From assembly GCA_023430825.1 (NCBI GenBank), contig JAEYYL010000001.1, positions 1-16,863 of the forward strand: a DNA stretch of 16,863 nt, in the 5' to 3' direction. Source of the DNA: Verrucomicrobiota bacterium (lineage in GTDB: Bacteria > Verrucomicrobiota > Verrucomicrobiia > Opitutales > Opitutaceae). Of this stretch, positions 1 through 6,972 are shown one piece after another. The first letter of the stretch is position 1. Every line of letters starts with the position of its first letter. A model generated the notes under the pieces. It saw nothing but the letters and a program-made list of their open reading frames with translations. It had not been told where the DNA came from and ran no database searches. The translations under genes were made by a program, and so were the position numbers.

Positions 1-244
1 TGATCGGCTCGAACATCCCGGCATCGGTCAACACGCCGAAAAACAAGATCGCGAAGATGAACATCACCGCGATCGGCGCGATCCGCTGCAGGCCCGCCAC
101 CGCGAACGTCGCCGTCTCCAGTCCGAAGCCCGCGAGCAACGCGCCGACAATCGGCACGACGAGCAACGCCGTCATCGCGGTCGTGCGTTTCCCCAGAATC
201 AGGGCGAGCACGACGAGAACGATGCCAGTGCCGATGAGTGCCAT
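1..244 (-). CDS. CitMHS-family transporter, N-terminal part (gene runs off the left edge)
   Basis: The minus frame is open from an ATG at 244 to the window edge, giving 81 residues of what should be a protein of over 400. The visible part is almost all membrane: hydrophobic helices at about residues 2-18, 22-41 and 56-79, with the third reading IAPIAVMFIFAILFFG followed by VLTDAGMFEPI. That third segment resembles the N-terminal region of CitMHS (citrate-Mg2+:H+ or citrate-Ca2+:H+ symporter) proteins, which act in the inner membrane. The substrate cannot be told from this fragment; related carboxylate transporters of the ion-transporter superfamily are the main alternative. No purine-rich ribosome-binding site is visible upstream. 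Confidence 0.7.
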   Translation of the reverse strand, partial: MALIGTGIVLVVLALILGKRTTAMTALLVVPIVGALLAGFGLETATFAVAGLQRIAPIAVMFIFAILFFGVLTDAGMFEPI

Positions 245-273
245 GATCAAAGACGAACTTCGAACGGAGGGAG

Positions 274-426
274 CACAGAGAACACCGAGCTCCGACACGG
301 AGTGCACGGAGCAAAGCCCTTGCGCCAATCCGCGCCGCCATCGTCTTGAGCACTCGTCTGCATGAAAGACGTCCGAACACCTTGAGGCCTCCCCGTCCTC
401 CGTGTCCGCGCTCCGTGCCCTCTGTG
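274..426 (+). repeat. Hairpin-ended intergenic repeat, copy 1
   Basis: This 153-bp element begins CACAGAG and ends CTCTGTG. Its ends (274-302 and 398-426) are inverted repeats matching at 24 of 29 positions. Its whole length aligns with the reverse complement of 1664-1818 at roughly 80% by hand count, including a perfect 23-bp block (274-296 against 1796-1818), so the two are copies of one family. It occupies most of the 245-562 gap between the transporter and esterase genes. I see no gene in that gap; the rest of it holds only the decamer repeat at 506-535. Confidence 0.8.
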
Positions 427-505
427 AAATCGTCCCCGGTCGATTCGGACATGATTTCCCCGCGTCAAGTGCAGCCCTGGCTCAGCATTTTTCAGCCGTT
501 CGATC

Positions 506-535
506 ATTCGTGTGCCTTCGTGTCCATTCGTGGTT
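506..535. repeat. Three imperfect decamers (NTTCGTGTNC type)
   Basis: Three consecutive 10-base units share the TTCGTG core: ATTCGTGTGC, CTTCGTGTCC and ATTCGTGGTT. They lie 27 bp past the esterase stop codon. Function unknown; a simple-sequence relic is as likely as a protein or RNA site. Confidence 0.6.
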
Positions 536-562
536 CAAACCGATGAGTCCGCTCGGCCGCGC

Positions 563-1609
563 TCACTTCGCTTCGAAATCCAGGTAGTAATCGAAGAACG
601 GCAGCATCTGCTGCGGGATGCGGCCTTCGGGCGTGTAGATGTCGCTCACGTGCGTGCCGATGTATTCCTCGGCGAAGTGCGGCACGCCCGCGTTCTCCAG
701 CCGCTGGCTGAACATCGCGCACTGGATCGTGAAGCGCTCGCCGGCGTTGCGCCCCCAGTCGAGCTTGATCGCGCGCAGCTTCATCAGGTTCTCGCGATAA
801 TCGTCGATCATGTAGAGCGGCATGTTCGCCTGCCACTTCCGCAACGCGGCCTCGTTCACCTGGAGTTTGCCGCTCGAAAAATCGAACGGCAGATCCGTGT
901 AGAACGGTGGCTTGTCCGGATTCGGCGACCACGATCGCCCGAACGCCACCATGACTTTTCCGAAATACGTTTTCCCGAGTTCCTCCATGCTCGTAAGCCC
1001 GGAGAGTTCGCGGAAGGTCGCGCTGTTCGGACCATACTCGCGCACGATCGCGAGCGCCCCCGGACTGAGCGCGTAAACCGTGCTGAAAACATCCGGGTGC
1101 TTCATCGCGAGCAGGAACGCACCATAGCCACCCATGCTGTGCCCGGTGATCCCGCGGCTGCCCGCCGCCGCGATGGTGCGGTAGCGACGATCCACATGCG
1201 CGACGACATCCTGCACCGTGAAATCCTCCCAGTTTCCGAACACGCCCGAGTTGCTGTAGAAGCTGCCATCGTAGGTCGTCTTCTGGTTCGAGATCGCCAG
1301 GATGAACGGTCGAACCCGCTTCGTCGCGATCGCCCGGTCGAGCAACGCCGCCATCGGCGCGAGCATCGTATGATCGCCCGTGAATCCGTGCAGGAAATGA
1401 ATCACCGGATAACGCTGCCCGCTGTCCGCGTATCCTGGTGGCAGATACACCGCGATCTCGCGATCGGCGCTTTCGCCCATCGCGTTCTCGAGATGCGCCG
1501 AATGGATCGTCTCCGTGACCACCGTGCCCCGTGGAAAATCGTCCGCCGCGCGCATGAGCCCGCCGCCGCCGAGAAGAAGGAGAAGAAGCGTCGTGAAAAG
1601 TTTTCGCAT
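563..1609 (-). CDS. Secreted esterase, esterase D / feruloyl-esterase-like alpha/beta hydrolase
   Basis: The 348-residue product starts with a signal peptide (MRK, then a leucine-rich core to about residue 17, probable cleavage near MRAA|DD at 22), so it should act in the periplasm or outside the cell. The rest reads as a PF00756-type alpha/beta hydrolase. YLPPGY at 55-60 and HFLHGFTGDH at 71-80 supply the oxyanion-hole strand, and GHSMGG at 156-161 is the nucleophile elbow with Ser158. GTHVSD near 318-323 supplies the likely catalytic His320. The acid is uncertain; Asp284 and Glu291 are candidates. Family members cleave feruloyl, acetyl or S-formylglutathione esters. With a signal peptide and a GH3 gene next door, a plant cell-wall ester is the best guess. 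The gene lies between two inverted copies of one repeat. The bases before the ATG read CACCTCCTC, the opposite of a ribosome-binding site. Confidence 0.85.
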   Translation of the reverse strand: MRKLFTTLLLLLLGGGGLMRAADDFPRGTVVTETIHSAHLENAMGESADREIAVYLPPGYADSGQRYPVIHFLHGFTGDHTMLAPMAALLDRAIATKRVRPFILAISNQKTTYDGSFYSNSGVFGNWEDFTVQDVVAHVDRRYRTIAAAGSRGITGHSMGGYGAFLLAMKHPDVFSTVYALSPGALAIVREYGPNSATFRELSGLTSMEELGKTYFGKVMVAFGRSWSPNPDKPPFYTDLPFDFSSGKLQVNEAALRKWQANMPLYMIDDYRENLMKLRAIKLDWGRNAGERFTIQCAMFSQRLENAGVPHFAEEYIGTHVSDIYTPEGRIPQQMLPFFDYYLDFEAK

Positions 1610-1663
1610 GAGGAGGTGAAGTTAAGTCGGATAGATCACACCCAGTTCAATCGAGCGTTGGGA

Positions 1664-1818
1664 CACAGAGGACACGGAGCGCCGACCCAGAGGAAGCAGG
1701 AGGCCAAAAGGTGTTGGGACGTCGTTCTTGCAGACGGATGCTCACGACGATGAGGGCTCGGATTGGCATCAAGGATTCCTCTCGGTGCACTCTGGGTCGG
1801 AGCTCGGTGTTCTCTGTG
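1664..1818 (-). repeat. Hairpin-ended intergenic repeat, copy 2 (inverted relative to copy 1)
   Basis: A 155-bp copy of the 274-426 family on the opposite strand. Its arms, taken as 1661-1692 and 1790-1821, pair at 29 of 32 positions, so a single-stranded copy could fold into a long hairpin with a loop of about 97 bases. The loop is also conserved between copies, for example GAGCA, CGTCTGCA and AACACCTT. It lies between the esterase start and the GH3 stop and contains no credible gene. A 9-bp direct repeat, GTTAAGTCG, occurs on both sides (1621-1629 and 1856-1864), but not at the element ends. Confidence 0.8.
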
Positions 1819-1867
1819 TCCCACCGTTTGATGCGTCGAGGGGTGATTGATGCAGGTTAAGTCGCGG

Positions 1868-4267
1868 TCAGAGATCGGATTTCGGCGCACCCGCGCCGCC
1901 GTTGGTCGCCGCGAGGATGCCCTGCAGCGTTTCCTCGGTGAACGCGCCCTGCGAGAGCATCACCAGTTTCTCCAACGGAATCTCGCGGATGAACATGAGC
2001 ATCGTGTCGCGCCCCTTCTTCGCCGCGGCGTAATCCGCCGGACTCATCGCCGCCTCGTCGAGCGGCGGCTGCGAGCCGAGCATGTTCGCGATGAACTGGT
2101 CGTAGATCGCCTTGCCCTTCGGATGACGCTCGACCTCCCCGAAGTTCGACAGCCGCGTGATGATCGGCGGCGGCGGCGGACCGCCGTCGACCTGCACCGT
2201 CGCGACCAGCGGAAGATGCCGCGACGAATTCCCCACACTCACCGTGTAGCCGCCGCTGCGCACGAACCACGCCTCCGGCACCGGATCGTATTGCTCGAAC
2301 GCATCGCGATCGAGCCGCAGCGAAACCTGCCGCGATTCCCCGGGTTGGAGAAACACCTTCGCAAACGCCTTGAGCTCGCGCGGCGCCCGTGGCGCGGCGG
2401 GTGCGACTTCGCCCACATACGCCTGCACCACCTCCGCGCCCGCCCGATCGCCGGTGTTGGTCACCGTCACCCGCAGGTCCACGCCCGCGTCGACGTCGAA
2501 CGTGTTCGACGCGACCTTGAGATCGGAGAGCGCAAACGTCGTGTAGCTGAGCCCGTGGCCAAACGGGAACTGCGGCTCGATCCGCTTCGCATCGTAGTGC
2601 CGGTAACCGATGAAAACGCCTTCGCCGTAAAGCACGCGCAGATCGCGTCCGGGGAAATTCGGATACGCGGGCGCATCCTCCGCGCGCCCCGGAAACGTCT
2701 CCGCCAGCTTGCCCGACGGATTCACCGCGCCCGTCAGCACGTCCGCAATCGCGCCGCCACCCGCCTGCCCGCCGAGATACGCTTCGAGCACCGCGCCGAC
2801 GCGATCGAGCCACGGCAGCAGCACGGGCGAACCGTTCATCAGCACGACCGTCGTGCGCGGGGCGACCGCCGCCACCGCTTCGACGAGCCGGTTGTGCCCT
2901 TCCGGCAGCGCGAGGTCCTTGCGATCGAAGCCCTCCGATTCGTAGCTGTCGGGCAAACCGACAAAGACGATCGCATGATCCGCCGCATGCGCCGCCGCCA
3001 CCGCCTCGGCGAGCAATTCCGGCGTCGTCAGTCCTTCCCGATCGTAACCCTTCGCGAACACGAGCCCATCGGCCCAGCCGTCCAGCGCGCGCAACGCATC
3101 GTGCGCGTTGTCGAGCCGCGTCGGGTTGACCTGCGAACTGCCCGCTCCCTGGTAGCGCGGCACCTGCGCGAACTCGCCGATCACCGCGAGGCGCGCGTCG
3201 CGCTTCCGCACCAGCGGCAGCGTCGCGCCGTCATTCTTGAGCAGCACCATGCCCTCCCCCGCCACCTGCCGCGCCAGCGCGTGATGCGCCGCGGCATCAA
3301 ACGTAGTGCCGGCCCGGATACCCGCGTGCGCCCGCAGCGTCACCGTCAGCATCTCCGTCACGAGTTCGTCGAGGACCGCGATGTCGAGTTCGCCGGACTG
3401 CACCGCGGCAACGATCTTGCGGTCGTTGAAGCCGCCCGAGCTCGGCATTTCCAAATTGAGCCCCGCGCGCACGCCCGCGACGCGGTTGTCCACCGCGCCC
3501 CAGTCCGACACCACGATGCCGTCGAAACCCCAGTCGTCGCGTAGGATGTCGGTGAGCAGCAGCCGGTTTTCCGACGCGTAAACGCCGTTAATCTTGTTGT
3601 AGGCGCACATGATCGTCCACGGCTGCGCGCGCCGCACCGCCACCTCGAAGGAGCGCAGATAAATCTCGTGCAGCGCCTGCGCGCCCACGATCGAGTCGCC
3701 GATCATGCGCTCCCATTCCTGGTTGTTCGCCGCGAAATGCTTCAGCGACGTGCCGACGCCCTGGCTCTGCACGCCATTGATCCACGCCGCGGCCATCGTG
3801 CCCGACAGCAACGGATCTTCCGAATAATACTCGAAGTTGCGCCCGCCGAGCGGCGAACGTTTCAGATTCGCGCCGGGGCCGAGCAGGATCTGCACGCCGT
3901 GCGTCTGCGACTCGCGGCCGAGCGCTTCGCCGACGCGGGTGAGCAAGTCGACATTCCACGTCGCCGCGAGCGCCGGCGCCGTCGGGAAACACGTCGCCGG
4001 CAGGCTCGCGTTGAGTCCCTGCAGGCCCGCGCCGGAATTGGCCATGCGCACACCGTGCGGGCCATCCGTGAGCGTGATCGCCGGGATGCCGAGCCGTTCG
4101 ACGGCCTTGGTGGTCCACATCGTGCCGCCGGAGCACAGGCCGGCCTTTTCCTCGAGGGTGAGTTGCGAGACCAGGCTTTCGGCCCGGGCGCGGAAATTGC
4201 CGTCGTCGGCGCGCGCGACGGTCGACAGCGCGGAGCAGACCACCAGCAGAGGAAGGATCGGTTTCAT
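1868..4267 (-). CDS. Secreted glycoside hydrolase family 3 beta-glycosidase with C-terminal extension
   Basis: A 799-residue GH3 enzyme that should release terminal beta-linked sugars from oligosaccharides, probably as a beta-glucosidase or beta-xylosidase. I chose the ATG at 4267 because it begins a clean signal peptide (MKPILPLLVVCSALSTVARA, residues 1-20); the frame stays open to 4378 but adds only 37 non-conserved residues. The N-terminal GH3 barrel carries LTDGPHGVR near 66-74, KHFAANNQE at 176-184 and the nucleophile motif VVSDWG with Asp255. The alpha/beta sandwich domain carries ESEGFDR at 443-449, which should contain the acid/base Glu. A fibronectin-III-like domain begins near GHGLSYTTF (570-578). 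No PA14 insert is seen. A PPPPP linker (697-701) leads to about 98 further residues of unassigned function. Substrate specificity cannot be read from the sequence. Confidence 0.93.
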   Translation of the reverse strand: MKPILPLLVVCSALSTVARADDGNFRARAESLVSQLTLEEKAGLCSGGTMWTTKAVERLGIPAITLTDGPHGVRMANSGAGLQGLNASLPATCFPTAPALAATWNVDLLTRVGEALGRESQTHGVQILLGPGANLKRSPLGGRNFEYYSEDPLLSGTMAAAWINGVQSQGVGTSLKHFAANNQEWERMIGDSIVGAQALHEIYLRSFEVAVRRAQPWTIMCAYNKINGVYASENRLLLTDILRDDWGFDGIVVSDWGAVDNRVAGVRAGLNLEMPSSGGFNDRKIVAAVQSGELDIAVLDELVTEMLTVTLRAHAGIRAGTTFDAAAHHALARQVAGEGMVLLKNDGATLPLVRKRDARLAVIGEFAQVPRYQGAGSSQVNPTRLDNAHDALRALDGWADGLVFAKGYDREGLTTPELLAEAVAAAHAADHAIVFVGLPDSYESEGFDRKDLALPEGHNRLVEAVAAVAPRTTVVLMNGSPVLLPWLDRVGAVLEAYLGGQAGGGAIADVLTGAVNPSGKLAETFPGRAEDAPAYPNFPGRDLRVLYGEGVFIGYRHYDAKRIEPQFPFGHGLSYTTFALSDLKVASNTFDVDAGVDLRVTVTNTGDRAGAEVVQAYVGEVAPAAPRAPRELKAFAKVFLQPGESRQVSLRLDRDAFEQYDPVPEAWFVRSGGYTVSVGNSSRHLPLVATVQVDGGPPPPPIITRLSNFGEVERHPKGKAIYDQFIANMLGSQPPLDEAAMSPADYAAAKKGRDTMLMFIREIPLEKLVMLSQGAFTEETLQGILAATNGGAGAPKSDL

Positions 4268-4482
4268 GGGGTGATTGGACGGCGCCGCCGGACGCCGCGG
4301 CGCTCGGAGCCCCGCGGCGCAACCGGCCAACGCAAGGTTGGGGTTGAGCGCGTCGATCTTAGCGCGCGCCTCCACCACCGGCCATAGGACCTTTGTCTCA
4401 AAACACCGCGACCCGCTCCGGCCGCCGCGCGAACGCGTTCAACCCGGCCCGATAAGGCGAGACCCACCCCACATAGCCGGTT

Positions 4483-4505
4483 GCAGGAGCCTGCTCGCCG
4501 GCGAT
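4483..4505 (+). repeat. Decayed single REP sequence
   Basis: These 23 bases match each arm of the REP pair at 6840-6906 at 20 positions. The head is GCAG instead of GTAG, and the internal palindrome GCCTGC-TC-GCCGGC has one broken pair. It looks like an eroded singlet of the same family. Confidence 0.6.
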
Positions 4506-4579
4506 TTCGATTCCGTGTGGCTCGCTGCGTGAGCAGCGGGATGGCCCGTCGAACGCAGCCGATGCGCGCAATCCCCGGC

Positions 4580-4731
4580 ACGTTTACCCGCCTTAGGAGT
4601 CTGTCGGACTTAGAAAATGAAGGCCATCTGGCATCGATTATTCGCGATAAAAAGGTCCCGTGAGATCGAATATGCATCTATAAACGCCTTTGTGCGCCTA
4701 AGTCCGACAGACTCTTAGGCGGGCTGAACGT
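4580..4731. repeat. Palindrome split by a small insertion
   Basis: Deleting 4597-4714 and one TTAG copy joins CCCGCCT-T-AGGCGGG, a perfect 7-1-7 palindrome, with further outer pairing ACGTT (4580-4584) with AACGT (4727-4731). The restored hairpin lies about 40 bp past the flavodoxin stop on the minus strand, where a transcript end could be. It has no T-run, so a terminator role is only a guess. Confidence 0.6.
4597..4714. mobile_element. 118-bp MITE-like element
   Basis: Perfect 17-bp terminal inverted repeats, GAGTCTGTCGGACTTAG at 4597-4613 and its complement at 4698-4714, flank an 83-bp interior that is clearly more AT-rich than the surroundings and codes for nothing recognisable. TTAG occurs directly outside both ends (4593-4596 and 4715-4718) and fits a 4-bp target duplication. 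TTAG agrees with the YTAR target used by some IS5-group elements, but the transposase family is an inference because no transposase is present in the window. Confidence 0.75.
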
Positions 4732-4772
4732 AGGTGGGCGGTCGATGCGGAGTCAGCGTATTCAGCGATTCA

Positions 4773-5252
4773 TTACGTGACGGCGGGCGACGGAGCGAGG
4801 GCGTCGCGCTGGGCGGCGAGGAGGGAGAAGACGAGCGCTTCCCATTCGGCGTAGGTGTCGTCGAACGCGACGTCGGCCTCGACGCGTGGGTGGACGCGTG
4901 GTGCGCCGAGGGCGGAGAGACGTTCGTCGAGGTCGCGGGCGAAGGCGTTGAACTCGCTGTAGTCGCGGTCCCCGAGGCCGAGGACGGCGTAGTGCAGGCC
5001 GGCGAGATGGGGAGTCTGGCGCGCGAGATCGGACCAGAAATCGGCGGCATCGGGGGGAGCCTCGCCGTCGCCCCAGGTTGAGACGATGAAGAGCGCGAAG
5101 CGATCGGCGGCGAGGTCGTCGGGCTTGACGGTGGAGAGATTGCGGAGCTGAGGTTGCCAGCCGTCGAGGCGGGCGCGGACCTCGGCGCGTTGAGCAAGGG
5201 ACTCGGCGTTGCCGGTGACGGTCGCGAAGTAGAGAGCGAGGCGGGAGGACAT
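4773..5252 (-). CDS. Flavodoxin-domain protein (short-chain, MioC/CysJ-N-terminal type)
   Basis: The 159-residue product is a single flavodoxin domain that should bind FMN and carry electrons in the cytoplasm. The phosphate loop is TVTGNAE at 11-17. The two isoalloxazine loops are STWGDGEAP at 58-66 and LGLGDRDYSEF at 91-101, all three as in the FMN domains of sulfite reductase flavoprotein and MioC. No FAD or NADPH domain follows, so it needs a separate reductase. The ATG at 5252 sits directly before the first beta-strand (MSSRLALYFA); longer reads only run into the upstream gene. It is the last gene of the minus-strand iron block, 17 bp after the Cys-cluster gene, which suggests it supplies electrons to the PepSY protein or the Cys protein. 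That partnership is inferred from position only. Confidence 0.88.
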   Translation of the reverse strand: MSSRLALYFATVTGNAESLAQRAEVRARLDGWQPQLRNLSTVKPDDLAADRFALFIVSTWGDGEAPPDAADFWSDLARQTPHLAGLHYAVLGLGDRDYSEFNAFARDLDERLSALGAPRVHPRVEADVAFDDTYAEWEALVFSLLAAQRDALAPSPAVT

Positions 5253-5269
5253 GGTGGAGGCGGAGAAGG

Positions 5270-5605
5270 TCAGGCGGCGGTGTGACGAGTGGATGGGTTG
5301 GTCTCGCCGGCAGGTTTTTCGCCGAAACGGTCGGCGCCGAGGACGAGGATGCTGACGCGGGCCTGCGGGCAGAAGCAGGCGAGCTGGCAGGCGAGGCACC
5401 AGACCTGATGCTGGCTGGCGGCGAGTTCGGCGGGGAGGTGCAGAGTGAGCACGGTTTCGCGGAGGGACGCGGTGGGCGGCATGGCACGCACGGTGAGCGG
5501 CTGGCCGAGGTCGCGGGCGCAGGTGCGGGCGATGGCGCCGAGCGCGGCGGCGTCGGTGGAGCGGTTGGCCTGGATTTCGCAAAGGATGGGAGAGGAGCGC
5601 GGCAT
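5270..5605 (-). CDS. Small Cys-cluster protein of unknown family
   Basis: A 111-residue protein I do not recognise. It has no signal peptide or membrane helix and is probably cytoplasmic. Six cysteines are present: Cys9, Cys29 and a cluster C70-x2-C73-x3-C77-x-C79 in the segment WCLACQLACFCPQ. That spacing could hold an Fe-S cluster or another metal, or serve as redox thiols; the sequence alone does not decide. The segment RVSILVLGADRFGEK follows at about 83-97. It is tightly packed: its ATG is 9 bp after the PepSY stop, and its stop is 17 bp before the flavodoxin start, so the three are very likely co-transcribed. Its position between a membrane siderophore-reductase-type protein and a flavodoxin suggests an electron-transfer or iron-handling role. 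It could also be a remote member of the DUF1636-like putative metal-binding proteins, but I cannot confirm this. Confidence 0.7.
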   Translation of the reverse strand: MPRSSPILCEIQANRSTDAAALGAIARTCARDLGQPLTVRAMPPTASLRETVLTLHLPAELAASQHQVWCLACQLACFCPQARVSILVLGADRFGEKPAGETNPSTRHTAA

Positions 5606-5614
5606 GAGCGGATC

Positions 5615-6790
5615 TCAGTTTGTGGTTGAGCTCATCGATCGAGCAGGAAGGCGCGGAGCTTCAACGGACGGCGTCGACCCGCGCGGCGGAGGCTCGGTGG
5701 GCAACGTCAGCGGAGCGCGGGTGATTTGGCGGCGGGAGCGCCAGATGAGGAAGCCGGTGATGCCGAGGATGCCGGGCGTGAGTCCGCCGAGGCACCAAAG
5801 GAGTTTGATCGGGAGGCCGCCAAACGTGCCGTAGTGCAACGGCACGAAAGTATCGACGATGCGGGTCCAGAGGCCGGCTTCGCGGAGATCGGTGGTCGCG
5901 GTGTGCGCGCCGGTTTTCTCGTTGTAAGCGAGGTTGCTGCCGTAGGGGCTGGTGAGCGGACCGCGGGGCTCGATCGTGCCCCAGAGCGTGATGCCGCTGT
6001 CGGGCGCGTAGGGCAGGGTCAGGAAATTGGCGCGGAAGCCGGGCAGGCGTTGCGCGGCGTCGCGGACGATCGCGTCGAACGAGATCGTGTCGGCGTAAAG
6101 GCGGCGCTCCATCTTCGGCTGCGGCGGGAGATCCGCGAGTTCCTCGCCGATGACGTGCGTTAAATTCCAATACGCGCCGGTGAAGCCGAGAAGGAGGTTG
6201 AACAGCACGGACGCGATGCCGGTGAACTTGTGGATATCCGAAAAAAGGATACGCGCACCGCGGCGCCAGCGGAGAGTGAAGACGTGTTTCCAGAAATCGC
6301 GGTAGAGCCACACGCCGGAGACGCCGAGGGCGCAGAGCATGAGGGCGAAGAGGCCGGCGATCACGAGGCCGACGTGGTCGGCGAAGAACGTATAGTGAAG
6401 CTCGAGGAGCCAACCGGTGACGGTGCCGCGGCCGTGGCGGGGCGAGGCGAGCACGCGGCCGGTGTAGGGATCGAGCGTCGTCAGCCGCCACTCGTCACTG
6501 TCGTGCGCGATGACGTAGAGCAGATCGGCGCGCAGGGGTTCGTCGTAACGCGGCAGCCAGCCGGTGACCTCGTGGTCGGGAAGCTGGCGGTTGGCGTGCG
6601 TGAGCAGCGTGTCGAACGGGAGTCGGACGGCATCGGGCGAGGGCGGCGTGACGACGGCGAGGTCGCGATGGAAGACGACCTCCAATTCATCGTGGAACAC
6701 GAGCAGGCTGCCGGTGAGGCCGATCACGAGCAGGCCGAGACCCGCGACGAGGCCGAGCCAGGAGTGGAGTTGCCAGAGACGTTTGCGCAT
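5615..6790 (-). CDS. PepSY-associated TM protein, putative ferrisiderophore reductase
   Basis: The 391-residue inner-membrane protein matches the PepSY_TM (PF03929) layout. Transmembrane helices lie at about 12-33, 138-164, 188-209 and 327-350, with large periplasmic segments between helices 1-2 and 3-4. Histidines at helix ends are those expected for haem or metal binding in the family: His9 (LHSWLGL), His132 (LHYTFF), His187 (DIHKFTGI) and His319 (LHYGTFGG). Relatives such as FoxB and FpvG work with TonB-dependent siderophore receptors and help reduce or release ferric iron from siderophores in the periplasm. Here it follows a FhuE-like receptor gene and precedes Cys-cluster and flavodoxin genes, which fits that role. 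The ATG at 6790 begins directly at the amphipathic MRKRLWQLH segment. The upstream bases (CGTCCTCCCCGC) contain no ribosome-binding site. Confidence 0.88.
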   Translation of the reverse strand: MRKRLWQLHSWLGLVAGLGLLVIGLTGSLLVFHDELEVVFHRDLAVVTPPSPDAVRLPFDTLLTHANRQLPDHEVTGWLPRYDEPLRADLLYVIAHDSDEWRLTTLDPYTGRVLASPRHGRGTVTGWLLELHYTFFADHVGLVIAGLFALMLCALGVSGVWLYRDFWKHVFTLRWRRGARILFSDIHKFTGIASVLFNLLLGFTGAYWNLTHVIGEELADLPPQPKMERRLYADTISFDAIVRDAAQRLPGFRANFLTLPYAPDSGITLWGTIEPRGPLTSPYGSNLAYNEKTGAHTATTDLREAGLWTRIVDTFVPLHYGTFGGLPIKLLWCLGGLTPGILGITGFLIWRSRRQITRAPLTLPTEPPPRGSTPSVEAPRLPARSMSSTTN

Positions 6791-6839
6791 GCGGGGAGGA
6801 CGGCTGGGAGTGGTGAGGCGCTACGTAACGATGCAATGG

Positions 6840-6906
6840 GTAGGAGCCTGCTTGCAGGCGATGAGTGGGCCGCGCGCGAGGAAATCGCCTGCAAGCAGGC
6901 TCCTAC
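6840..6906. repeat. Paired REP element (BIME-like)
   Basis: Two 23-bp REP sequences in perfect inverted orientation (6840-6862 and 6884-6906) are separated by 21 bp. Each has a GTAG head and its own palindrome GCCTGC-TT-GCAGGC, the layout of REP sequences mobilised by RAYT (TnpA-REP) transposases in Pseudomonas and enterobacteria. The pair sits between the FhuE-like receptor and PepSY genes, where its RNA hairpin could uncouple their expression. No RAYT gene is in the window. Confidence 0.88.
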
Positions 6907-6972
6907 CTCCGATCACCGGACGGTTCCACTTATCCTCCGAGTTTGCGTTCGACTGCATCGTTACGCCCAGCG

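Larger units (their letters stand above)
4268..4772. other. Non-coding stretch between GH3 and flavodoxin genes
   Basis: About 505 bases without a convincing gene. It contains a decayed REP sequence (4483-4505) and an inverted-repeat element (4597-4714) inserted in a palindrome (4580-4731). The remainder shows no tRNA-like fold and no clear promoter; the GH3 promoter must lie here but has no strong boxes. A minus-strand open stretch ending at 4398 encodes up to some 40 residues without a start and was not called. Confidence 0.6.

Noticed and set aside
274..1818. Integron attC sites for the two hairpin-ended repeats
   Set aside because: attC needs GTTRRRY and RYYYAAC core sites; the nearest match here (GTTGGGA beside copy 2) fails, copy 1 has none, and there is no integrase in the window.
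1636..1890. 84-residue minus-strand frame over repeat copy 2
   Set aside because: It is a His/Arg/Pro-rich translation of the repeat and overlaps the GH3 stop region; copy 1 is interrupted by a stop in the corresponding frame.
4268..4378. In-frame upstream extension of the GH3 gene
   Set aside because: It would place 37 Pro/Ala/Arg-rich residues before an obvious signal peptide beginning at 4267.
4398..4520. Minus-strand coding remnant ending ...FARRPERVAVF
   Set aside because: It has no start codon, overlaps the decayed REP, and matches no family I recognise; it is more likely open by chance in GC-rich intergenic repeat DNA.
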